Of a stretch of DNA of 64,000 nt, positions 54,971 to 62,377 are shown one piece after another. The notes beneath the pieces are model-generated. The model worked only from the letters and a program-made list of their open reading frames with translations, made no database searches and was not told the DNA's origin. The position numbers were made by a program, and so were the translations under genes. The stretch's first letter is position 1. Each line of letters begins with the position of its first letter. Source of the stretch: CABZJG01 sp965659715 (lineage in GTDB: Bacteria > Pseudomonadota > Alphaproteobacteria > Rhodobacterales > Rhodobacteraceae); assembly GCA_965659715.1 (NCBI GenBank), contig CBFHXE010000004.1, positions 18,981 through 82,980 on the forward strand. The letters run 5' to 3'.

Positions 54971-55036
54971 CGCCGTGAAACTCCTCAACACATATTGCAA
55001 TCATCTGCCGCTGCCGCGCTGGGCGGTCGATAAAGT

Positions 55037-55192
55037 GGCGGGACCGTAGCAACCGTAGGGTGTTTTATTCCCGAGGACCTGTGTGAACAGGTGGGCGCCA
55101 GGTAAATGGACCAGGGTCCAAACAGAGCCAGCTCCCTCGGAAGTGCTTAAGGCCAACGGAATGTAACCGGACACGAGAAGAACAGAACCGCC
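55037..55192. ncRNA. Possible structured RNA in a 311-base divergent space
   Basis: The stretch has nested complementary arms: GGCGG 55037-55041 with CCGCC 55188-55192, CCGT 55053-55056 with ACGG 55156-55159, CCGAGG 55071-55076 with CCTCGG 55135-55140. Inside lie two hairpins, ACCTG/CAGGT (55077-55092) and TGGAC/GTCCA (55107-55120). The elongated, about 156-base layout with internal loops recalls 6S-like RNAs, but I could not match a known consensus. There is no reading frame here. The strand is unknown. Confidence 0.3.
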
Positions 55193-55281
55193 ATTCTGAC
55201 AGCTAGGCTTAAGCGAGCTAAAAGGCAAGGCCGCGTCGAATACTCACTTGCAAAATCCGGCGTAAATTTTATCTTCTGGTG

Positions 55282-55731
55282 ATGGAGATGTTTTCTCAAA
55301 AGCAATTGACACCCGGACAAAAACTTGCGCGCGGCGCCGCGCGTCATTTAACCAGTTTGGGATATGCCAGTATTGAAGAGTTCGTGCCCAGCAGGGGGCT
55401 GCGGGTGGATATCATGGCGCTGGGGCCAAAAGGCGAGCTGTGGATTGTTGAATGCAAATCATCGCGTGAAGATTTCACCAGCGATGATAAATGGCACAAT
55501 TATTTGTCATGGTGTGATCGTTATTTTTGGGCGGTAAACGCCGACTTTCCCACCGACCTTTTACCAGCTGAGCATGGGTTGATGATAGCGGATGCCTATG
55601 ATGGCGAAATTATCCGCAACGCCCCGTGTGTGCCGCTGGCTGCCGCGCGGCGCAAGGCGGTGCTGCAAAAGTTTGCGTTTCACGCAGCGCGGCGGTTGCA
55701 GCGTTGGCGTGACCCTGAATTTCGCCTGTAA
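55282..55731 (+). CDS. MmcB family DNA repair protein
   Basis: A 149-residue protein with a PD-(D/E)xK-like core: RVDIMALGPKGELWIVECKSS (Asp, then Glu-x-Lys). The family is known in alphaproteobacteria as MmcB, part of the SOS response to crosslinking damage. The family's usual length is about 150 residues. The start is the ATG at 55282; a GTG one codon earlier is also possible. No LexA box was recognised upstream. Confidence 0.85.
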   Translation: MEMFSQKQLTPGQKLARGAARHLTSLGYASIEEFVPSRGLRVDIMALGPKGELWIVECKSSREDFTSDDKWHNYLSWCDRYFWAVNADFPTDLLPAEHGLMIADAYDGEIIRNAPCVPLAAARRKAVLQKFAFHAARRLQRWRDPEFRL

Positions 55732-55733
55732 GG

Positions 55734-55925
55734 TCAGGATTTCACCAAACTGCGCGCGCCTTTTGCCGCGGCCATGATTTCCTGCGCAATCTCATCTGCC
55801 TCATCAGGATCGAAGTCCATTGGAAGCTCGATACTGCCACCGGTGACATATATCCGCACCATGCCGGTGTCGGTCGGTCCAATTTGCAGATTGGTTTCAA
55901 TATCGGACGGTGTGTTGATACCCAT
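55734..55925 (-). CDS. DUF6324 small protein
   Basis: A 63-residue acidic protein (MGINTPSDIETNLQIGPTDTG, then VTGGSIELPMDFDPDEADEIAQEI). The pattern is that of DUF6324, a short Rhodobacterales family of unknown function. The ATG at 55925 has AGGGAG before it. It faces mmcB, with two bases between the stops. Confidence 0.78.
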   Translation of the reverse strand: MGINTPSDIETNLQIGPTDTGMVRIYVTGGSIELPMDFDPDEADEIAQEIMAAAKGARSLVKS

Positions 55926-56075
55926 ATGTGCGGCTCCCTGTTCGGTTATAGGGCTTACTTGGCCTTGGGCGGTTTTGCAAGATCGCCATGGTTTGCAAAA
56001 AATCGGCTTTGCTGGCATTCTTAACCTCAATAACCCTTGCAATTGCGCCCGTGCAAAGCTACATCGCGTGCCAGT

Positions 56076-56152
56076 GCCGCCTTAGCTCAGTAGGTTAGAG
56101 CGCTGGATTGTGGATCCAGAGGTCCCCCGTTCAAGCCGGGGAGGCGGTACCA
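56076..56152 (+). tRNA. tRNA-His (anticodon GTG), CCA encoded
   Basis: A cloverleaf of 77 bases: acceptor GCCGCCT with AGGCGGT, D arm GCTC/GAGC, anticodon stem CTGGA/TCCAG with loop TTGTGGA (anticodon 56110-56112), T arm CCCCG/CGGGG. Position 1 is G pairing with U72, the discriminator is A73, and no extra G(-1) is available in the acceptor stem. This is the atypical tRNA-His of a large alphaproteobacterial clade, read by a matching HisRS. Confidence 0.95.
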
Positions 56153-56223
56153 TCCAAGACCTGCACGCATAAAATACCTGTATCCGGCAATGTCTGATCT
56201 ATACGCGCGCTGGAAAAGTGTCG

Positions 56224-58023
56224 CTAGCCATCCATTTTAAGCGCTGAAATAAACGCTTCTTGCGGGATATCCACCTTACCAAACTGGCGCATTTTCTTTT
56301 TGCCGGCTTTTTGCTTGTCCAGCAGCTTACGCTTACGGGTGGCATCGCCGCCATAGCATTTTGCGGTCACGTCTTTGCGCAGGGCGGCCAGCGTTTCGCG
56401 TGCAATGACCTTGCCGCCGATCGCGGCCTGGATTGGAATTTTGAACATATGGCGCGGGATCAAGTCTTTGAGCTTTTCGCACATTGCCCGGCCACGCGCT
56501 TCTGCGCGGTCGCGGTGCACCATAATTGAAAGCGCATCAACCGGCTCGTCATTGACCAAAATGGACATTTTCACCAGATTATCCTGACGGTATCCGGTGA
56601 GTTGATAATCAAAGCTGGCGTAGCCTTTGGTCACCGATTTTAACCGGTCATAAAAATCAAACACCACTTCATTGAGCGGCAGATCATACACCACCATCGC
56701 GCGGCTGCCCGCATAGGTTAGATCAAGCTGAATTCCGCGCCGGTCCTGACAGAGTTTGAGCACATCGCCAAGAAATTCATCAGGCACAAGGATCGTGGCC
56801 TTGATGCGTGGTTCCTCTAGGTGGTCAACTTTGCTTAAATCTGGCATGTCTGCGGGGTTATGCAGCTCGATCTGTTCACCGTCGCGCATATAAATATGAT
56901 AAATCACAGAAGGCGCGGTGGTGATCAGTTCGATGTTATATTCCCGCTCTATCCGGTCGCGTATCACCTCAAGATGAAGCAGCCCTAGAAAACCGCAGCG
57001 AAAGCCAAATCCAAGCGCAGCCGAGGTTTCCATTTCAGAGCTAAAGGATGCATCATTAAGCGCCAGCTTTTCAATCGCGTCGCGCAGATCTTCAAATTCA
57101 GAGCTATCAACGGGGAAGAGGCCGCAAAAGACCACCGGCTGGCTGGGTTTAAAGCCTTCAAGCGGCACATCGGTGCCCTTTTTCTCATGCGTGATCGTAT
57201 CGCCAACACTGGTATCACGCACTTGCTTGATGGATGCGGTGATAAACCCGATCTCGCCGGGGCCGAGGGCTGCGATATCCTGCATTTCCGGGCGAAACAC
57301 CCCGATCCGGTCAATATGGTGGGTGGACCCATTTGACATCATCTTCACCCGGTCGCCTTTTTTAAGCACCCCATCCATGATCCGCACCAAAACCACAACG
57401 CCAAGATAGCTGTCGTACCAGCTGTCCACCAACATGGCTTTTAATGGGGCATCGCGGTCCCCGCCGGGAGCAGGCAGATGTTTGACAATAGCCTCTAGGG
57501 TTTCTTTGATCCCGACGCCGGTTTTTGCACTGACTTGGATCGCCTCGGATGCATCTATTCCGATCACATCCTCGATTTGTTCCGCAACCCGGTCGCAGTC
57601 GCTGGCCGGCAGGTCAATTTTATTCAGCACGGGCACAATTTCATGATCCGCATCGATGGCCTGATAGACATTGGCAAGGGTTTGCGCTTCGACACCTTGG
57701 GTGCTGTCGACCACCAACAGCGAGCCCTCAACCGCGCGCATTGAGCGGCTGACCTCATAGGCGAAATCCACATGGCCGGGGGTATCGATGAGGTTGAGCA
57801 CATAGCTTTCACCATCATCGGCTTCGTAGTCGATACGCACTGTATTGGCTTTAATCGTAATGCCGCGTTCACGCTCGATATCCATCGCATCGAGCAGCTG
57901 CTCTTTCATATCGCGATCTTTCACGGTGCCCGTAGACTGTATCAAACGGTCAGCCAGCGTCGACTTGCCATGATCAATATGGGCAACGATAGAAAAATTA
58001 CGGATTTTGCTCAGCTCTGTCAT
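56224..58023 (-). CDS. lepA: Elongation factor 4 (LepA)
   Basis: A 599-residue GTPase that acts on ribosomes (back-translocation or biogenesis). Motifs: G1 AHIDHGKST (residues 14-22), G3 DTPGHVDF, G4 NKIDLP, and the LepA-specific C-terminal domain with GGKVIARETLAALRKDVTAKCYGGD and KRKLLDKQKAGKKKMR. The length is normal. tRNA-His lies 71 bases past its stop on the other strand. Confidence 0.97.
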   Translation of the reverse strand: MTELSKIRNFSIVAHIDHGKSTLADRLIQSTGTVKDRDMKEQLLDAMDIERERGITIKANTVRIDYEADDGESYVLNLIDTPGHVDFAYEVSRSMRAVEGSLLVVDSTQGVEAQTLANVYQAIDADHEIVPVLNKIDLPASDCDRVAEQIEDVIGIDASEAIQVSAKTGVGIKETLEAIVKHLPAPGGDRDAPLKAMLVDSWYDSYLGVVVLVRIMDGVLKKGDRVKMMSNGSTHHIDRIGVFRPEMQDIAALGPGEIGFITASIKQVRDTSVGDTITHEKKGTDVPLEGFKPSQPVVFCGLFPVDSSEFEDLRDAIEKLALNDASFSSEMETSAALGFGFRCGFLGLLHLEVIRDRIEREYNIELITTAPSVIYHIYMRDGEQIELHNPADMPDLSKVDHLEEPRIKATILVPDEFLGDVLKLCQDRRGIQLDLTYAGSRAMVVYDLPLNEVVFDFYDRLKSVTKGYASFDYQLTGYRQDNLVKMSILVNDEPVDALSIMVHRDRAEARGRAMCEKLKDLIPRHMFKIPIQAAIGGKVIARETLAALRKDVTAKCYGGDATRKRKLLDKQKAGKKKMRQFGKVDIPQEAFISALKMDG

Positions 58024-58126
58024 GCGCTGTGATATGAGTTGATTTTAGCCTTGGGTCAAGGTGCGATTAAAAGGATTGTGAAGATCGGGCGTCTTGAGTG
58101 CTGTGGTACAACGCCGCGTTGGCAGG

Positions 58127-58900
58127 TTAACCGCTGGTGCTGTCCAAAAAGACCCGCAGTGTGGCTTCAAAAGCGCGGGGTTGATCGGCGTGCAGCCAAT
58201 GACCTGCATTTGGAATTTTGGCAAAGCGCGCCATTGGGAAAGGCGCTTTGATCTGGGGCCGCATTTCGCGGGTGACATAGGTGCTATCCGCGCCGGATAA
58301 AAACAACGTTGGTTTTTCAAACTGCTTGTTACTCTTGGGAAAGCCGATGATTTTTGGCATTTCTTGCTCAAGCACATCTAGATTAAGCTTCCAGCGGCGG
58401 TTTTTTAGGTCCAAAGACTGGGTGAAAAAGCTGTGTAAAGCCGGGTCTTCGATCTGCTCTGCAAGCGCTGATATGGCCTCGGATCGCTTTTCTATTTTCG
58501 CCAAATTCACAGAACGCATGGCGCTGATAAACTGGCTCTGATCGTGGCTGTAGCCCACCGGTGCAATATCCGCGACGCATAAGCGGTCGACCAATAGAGG
58601 ATGTTCAAGCGCGAGGATCATCGCTGCCTTCCCGCCCATAGAATGTCCCATCACTGCCATGGGCTGATCAAAATGGGCAATCACTTCGGCTAGATCTTGC
58701 GCCATGTCAAAATAGCTGTGACTGTCAAACCACGGGCTGTCACCATGATTTCGCAGATCAACCGCAATCACCCGCCGGTCACTGGCAAGTCGTTTGCTTA
58801 TAACGCCCCAGTTGCGCCCTGATCCGTAAAGTCCGTGGATAATCAAAAGCGGCGGCAGGGCGCTAATTGACTTGGCGGGATAATCAAAAAAGTTTAACAT
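58127..58900 (-). CDS. Alpha/beta hydrolase (YbfF-like esterase)
   Basis: A 257-residue hydrolase with nucleophile GHSMGG, N-terminal PPLLIIHGLYGSGRNWG, and late GAGHWLHAD-like motif NAGHWLHAD with the catalytic His. The pattern is that of YbfF/ABHD11-type esterases. The start is taken at the ATG 58900 (MLNFFDYP); two further in-frame starts lie within 24 bases upstream. It is divergent from the HMCES-type gene, 75 bases apart. Confidence 0.88.
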   Translation of the reverse strand: MLNFFDYPAKSISALPPLLIIHGLYGSGRNWGVISKRLASDRRVIAVDLRNHGDSPWFDSHSYFDMAQDLAEVIAHFDQPMAVMGHSMGGKAAMILALEHPLLVDRLCVADIAPVGYSHDQSQFISAMRSVNLAKIEKRSEAISALAEQIEDPALHSFFTQSLDLKNRRWKLNLDVLEQEMPKIIGFPKSNKQFEKPTLFLSGADSTYVTREMRPQIKAPFPMARFAKIPNAGHWLHADQPRAFEATLRVFLDSTSG

Positions 58901-58975
58901 GGGGCAGTGCATAGCGCAGCTCAATCATTGTGACCAGACTTTCCAAATGAATTTAGCCTTGGTAAGCCGTTTCTT

Positions 58976-59641
58976 ATGTGCGGACGGTTTGCGATAACTT
59001 TGCCAGTAGATGCCATGGCGCAGCTGTTTGATGCTGCCCCGTCCAATGCGCTGCCAGAGGTTCCGAATTATAATGTCTGCCCCACCAATCAGATACATGT
59101 GATTGAGCGCAGTGATGCGCAAAGGCGGCTGGTGCAGATGCGCTGGGGCTTTATTCCCAAATGGTATAAAAAACCCAACGGAGGCCCGTTGTTGATCAAT
59201 GCCCGAAGCGAAACCCTGGCCCAGCTGCCCGCCTTTGCAGAAGCCTGCCGTATGCGCCGATGCCTGATCCCGGCCACGGGGTTTTTCGAGTGGACAAAAA
59301 CCCAAAACGGCACAAAGTTGCCCTGGTATATTGAGCGCCAAGATACAGAGCCGCTGGCTTTCGCAGGGGTTTGGCAAAGCTGGGGGCAGGGCGAGCTAGC
59401 GCAGAAAACCTGCGCGATTGTGACAACCGAGGCCAATGTCCAGATGCAAGCGCTGCATCACCGTCTGCCCTTGATTTTACTCCAAAAGGACTGGCCGCTG
59501 TGGCTGGGTGAGGCCGGCAAAGGGGCCGCCCGTTTAATGCAACCTTTGCCAGATGACGCGCTTTGCTTTCACCGTGTGGATGCCGCGGTCAATTCAAATC
59601 GCGCCGCGGGACCTGAATTGATCAACGCGATTTCCGCATAA
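58976..59641 (+). CDS. SOS response-associated peptidase, HMCES/YedK family
   Basis: A 221-residue protein with catalytic Cys2 (MCGRFA), WGFIPKW, NARSET, the FFEW glutamate and the HHRLPL histidine. HMCES/YedK proteins form a thiazolidine crosslink with abasic sites in single-stranded DNA to protect them. The start must be at MCGRF because Cys2 is the active residue. tRNA-Gly lies 58 bases downstream. With MmcB nearby it is the second DNA-damage gene in this stretch. Confidence 0.94.
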   Translation: MCGRFAITLPVDAMAQLFDAAPSNALPEVPNYNVCPTNQIHVIERSDAQRRLVQMRWGFIPKWYKKPNGGPLLINARSETLAQLPAFAEACRMRRCLIPATGFFEWTKTQNGTKLPWYIERQDTEPLAFAGVWQSWGQGELAQKTCAIVTTEANVQMQALHHRLPLILLQKDWPLWLGEAGKGAARLMQPLPDDALCFHRVDAAVNSNRAAGPELINAISA

Positions 59642-59699
59642 AGCCCAATCTTCTGGCTTGACGCTCCATGGGGGTTGTTTTATCACCCGACTTCAGTGA

Positions 59700-59773
59700 G
59701 CGGGTATGGTGAAATGGTATCATAAGAGCCTTCCAAGCTTAAGGTGCGGGTTCGATTCCCGCTACCCGCTCCA
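59700..59773 (+). tRNA. tRNA-Gly (anticodon TCC), CCA encoded
   Basis: A 74-base cloverleaf: acceptor GCGGGTA with TACCCGC, anticodon loop CTTCCAA (anticodon 59732-59734), T arm GCGGG/CCCGC and TCCA end. The outer anticodon stem is weak (A-A at 27:43 and G-T at 28:42). It marks the start of an accessory-looking region, and tRNA genes are common integration sites; no matching direct repeat of its 3' end was seen downstream. Confidence 0.92.
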
Positions 59774-59972
59774 AGTATATTACTTCCATATAAGTCAATG
59801 GGTTACAAAGTATATTGTGGTCAATTTATACCTAGTTTTGTACCTAAGTAATAAAAGTTAAGATATAATCCTGCAGCAATAACTTTAGCATTTTAGAAGC
59901 TGTTTGCTGCAATTAGGAATCAATTTTACAGTTTCTTCGCTATTCAGGCGTTGGTTTTAGTTCCCAAGATGG

Positions 59973-60323
59973 TCAAGAGTTCTCCAAATAGTAAGTTACG
60001 CAATCCTGTACGCGTCTAAACCGGTCGCCGCCTAATTGAGTACCCCCAAACCATCGAGTGACAACGACTACATGATCGAACAACTTTTCCCGTTCGAGCA
60101 TTCTAACGATAACCATGCCAGCTCCAGCTTCCCCATCATCATTCTTCAAAGGTCCTCCATCAGATAAAAGCACTGCCCAGGTGTTATGCGTCGCCTTGGC
60201 ATACTTCTTACTCTTCTTGAGCGCTTTAACGACAGCTAAAGCTTCGTCCTTTGACGATGCGGGAGCGCCGCACACTGAATACTTCGAACCGCGATCATTT
60301 ATGATGTTTTCAAATAATTGCAT
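59973..60323 (-). CDS. Short IMPACT/UPF0029 family protein
   Basis: A 116-residue protein that is only the N-terminal IMPACT domain of YigZ-like proteins. Visible motifs: KYAKATHNTWAVLLSDGG, NDDGEAGAGMVIVRML and VVVVTRWFGGTQLGGDRFRRV. YigZ is about 200 residues and has a second domain, which is missing here. No function is established. It lies 199 gene-free bases past tRNA-Gly and shares its orientation with the polymerase-like gene upstream of it, so the two may form one unit. Its composition is AT-richer than the core genes. Confidence 0.82.
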   Translation of the reverse strand: MQLFENIINDRGSKYSVCGAPASSKDEALAVVKALKKSKKYAKATHNTWAVLLSDGGPLKNDDGEAGAGMVIVRMLEREKLFDHVVVVTRWFGGTQLGGDRFRRVQDCVTYYLENS

Positions 60324-60437
60324 GGGTGAACTTTACGCCTGTTTATTTAACATACAAAGCAGGAAGACGACATTTATCAATAAAATCAATCGGGTACGAT
60401 ATTTATTGGCACTAAGATATTGTTTTTAAATGATAAA

Positions 60438-61640
60438 TTAGGGCATCACAGAAGCTCCCAGTGCAAAAGGTACATGGAACCTATGCTCCAAGACGTGTTG
60501 CAGCACGAACTGAGCCTGTTCAACTTGGCTTTGCGGTACAATAATGCTGTCATGAACTGGAAGCGAAGGAATGCTTTCATTTTGTAGAGCGACCATGGTC
60601 TCAATGACGGCTTCACTTTCTTCAAACATGAGATTGCTCCAACGGATCCCACAGGTTCCCCAGTCCTTCAATACTGGAAACCGTTCTAAGATCAGGGGAG
60701 TTATGCTAGGGTAACTAGGAATATCTTTCCTCGCCAAACCTGTCTTCGACATCGTCTCAAGCGCTAATTGTGGCCAACCACTGTGGAACTTCGTAAAGCC
60801 TAGAGTTGAAGTTATCCAAGCTTTGACAATTGAGCGATCTAGGCGGTCTATTTGATAGATGTCTTCGCCATCTGGTAAGGAGAAGTCTCTAAGGCCATTA
60901 AGGATTCTCAGAAAGCTTGCGTTAATGTCGACTTCTGCGACGGCCTCTCCGTTAATCTTTAGCTTTAATCGCTCTGCTTTCTTTAGTGTCTGATAGTTGT
61001 TTTGTGAGGCTGCATAAAACCGACCCCCCATGTTCCAATTGAAGTCTGGCCTGCCACCCTCATTGAAGATCCTACGCAGACCGTAGAATTCAAACCCATA
61101 ATAACTTTGGCCCATTAGAAAGCTGTTAACGGCACCCAGTTGCCTTTTTAGGGCTTTGGTGTGTTCTGTCCGCTCATATTTAATCGTTCGGCCATTAAAC
61201 TTTTGCCGACGGTAACGTTGTGAGGAAGCCTTTACCAATACCTGTTGTAGGTTTGGTTTTATCTTAAAGTGGCGCTTGTATTGATCCACCTCCAAGCCTG
61301 CTAGTGCTGCTCTTTTGATGAGCTTAAGGGTTGCTCTAAATCTTGTCGCCAAACCAGGGCCGTACTCAATTTGCCCGGGCTCGAAAAAGGGGTTTCTGTG
61401 GTTCCCCCTTTTGATTATCTCAATGTAGTCTCGCCGTTCCAATCCATTGACTACATGTCGAAAGGTGTCCGCTTTAACTGGGCTTGCAGAAAAGGTTTCT
61501 CTACGGAGGCTTCTAAATAGCCAGCCTCTTTGGTTTTCATCATTAGCTGCAATCAGTTCGCTGATGATATATTGAGCTGCAGCGTTGAACTTGATCTGAT
61601 CATCAGGTTTGCGTTGGCGCTTTCTGTTTTCTTGCTGCAA
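60438..61640 (-). CDS. Uncharacterised protein with family-A-polymerase-like palm motifs
   Basis: A 400-residue protein from the TTG at 61640. Residues 15-90 read like a winged helix (ETFSASPVKADTFRHVVNGLERRDYIEII). The second half has, in order, EVDINASF (236-243) like motif A, GEDIYQI (258-264), RSIVKAWITSTLGF (269-282) like the R-x3-K...G motif B, and LPVHDSIIV (360-368) like motif C, as in the palm of family-A DNA polymerases and related proteins on mobile elements. This is motif reading, not a proven homology. The frame continues upstream past a TAG, so the natural start may be lost. Confidence 0.68.
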   Translation of the reverse strand: MQQENRKRQRKPDDQIKFNAAAQYIISELIAANDENQRGWLFRSLRRETFSASPVKADTFRHVVNGLERRDYIEIIKRGNHRNPFFEPGQIEYGPGLATRFRATLKLIKRAALAGLEVDQYKRHFKIKPNLQQVLVKASSQRYRRQKFNGRTIKYERTEHTKALKRQLGAVNSFLMGQSYYGFEFYGLRRIFNEGGRPDFNWNMGGRFYAASQNNYQTLKKAERLKLKINGEAVAEVDINASFLRILNGLRDFSLPDGEDIYQIDRLDRSIVKAWITSTLGFTKFHSGWPQLALETMSKTGLARKDIPSYPSITPLILERFPVLKDWGTCGIRWSNLMFEESEAVIETMVALQNESIPSLPVHDSIIVPQSQVEQAQFVLQHVLEHRFHVPFALGASVMP

Positions 61641-61757
61641 TATATCGTTAGTAATTGTCCGACAGAACTCTAGAGCCTCTTTTGTGTCAGGCTAGTGATC
61701 CAGTGCTAAGTAAGATGCTGCTTTGAGCTCACCATAGATATCTTGATTATCTGACAG
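61641..61757 (-). other. Upstream continuation of the polymerase-like gene beyond a TAG
   Basis: In the same phase as the preceding gene the DNA reads LSDNQDIYGELKAASYLALDH, then TAG (61692-61694), then PDTKEALEFCRTITNDI up to the TTG at 61640. The text looks like genuine protein and suggests an original N-terminus here, probably from the CTG at 61757, which has AAGAGGT seven bases upstream. The TAG would make the gene a pseudogene or force a later, poor start. Confidence 0.55.
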
Positions 61758-62134
61758 TTATGTACCTCTTACGCGTTCCAGTAGTCCTCAGACCCACCTA
61801 GGTGTTGCATAGGGGCCTCTATACCTACAACCATTATGGTGTATATTACTATAGTTTACTGAGGTATATCAATAGCCTAAGGAGGTCTTAGGCCTCTTAA
61901 GGTCAAGAGAAACATAGGTGTTAGAGTTCACACTAGAGCCTCGTTATTGACTGTAGTTTTGACTTAGTAAGCATATGCCTAGACCTATTTATATTTAATT
62001 CCAAGTATGACCAAAGTGCATCATTTAGCGTTCAGTTTGCGTTCAGCATTAAAAGTGGAATTCAAGGTGTATATTGTTACTGAAGAACTATAGAAACCCT
62101 ATTAGAGAAACCAAAAATCAATGGGCGAATTTAG
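61758..62134. repeat. AT-rich gene-free DNA with short direct and inverted repeats
   Basis: No gene is seen. GCCTAAG-GAGGT-CTTAGGC (61875-61893) is a perfect hairpin. CTAGAGCCTC occurs at 61670-61679 and 61933-61942, GGCCTCT near 61815 and 61892, and GCGTTCAG twice near 62028-62046. The region is much more AT-rich than the surroundings. It may be an element end, a replication or promoter region, or simply decayed DNA. Confidence 0.4.
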
Positions 62135-62315
62135 GGGGCTAGACACGAAGTAAAAAATGCTCTGCGGCAGACCCTATTTAAATACAAGCTGCACCAGGCC
62201 GCTGAGCTGTTTGAGCGAGCTTACGGCTATATACGAGAGTATTATTGATGTCGGGTGTGAGCAGTATCATCCAGATTTGACCCACATTGAAAGCTCAGTC
62301 GAAGCTGGCGTATGA
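62135..62315 (+). pseudogene. Decayed coding remnant with a frameshift
   Basis: One frame reads GARHEVKNALRQTLFKYK, LHQAAELFERAYGYIREYY and stops at 62246-62248. The next frame takes up at 62247 with DVGCEQYHPDLTHIESSVEAGV to a stop at 62313-62315. The change of frame in mid-sentence looks like a broken gene. I could not assign a family; a recombinase-like origin was considered but not supported. Confidence 0.4.
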
Positions 62316-62377
62316 CCTAGTCTAATCCAAGCCCCTCCCACAGACCCAGAGCGGGTCCGTCAGTCACTTAAGCCTGA

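Noticed and set aside
55037..55192. SRP RNA, RNase P RNA or tmRNA
   Set aside because: None of the invariant core sequences of these RNAs is present on either strand.
6857..61694. Reassignment of TAG to an amino acid
   Set aside because: TAG ends several intact genes in this window at the expected place (cobT, oppC, DUF2842, lepA, the SDR gene), so it is a normal stop.
59700..62377. Complete integrative element at tRNA-Gly
   Set aside because: No integrase gene and no direct repeat of the tRNA 3' end were found; only an accessory character can be claimed.
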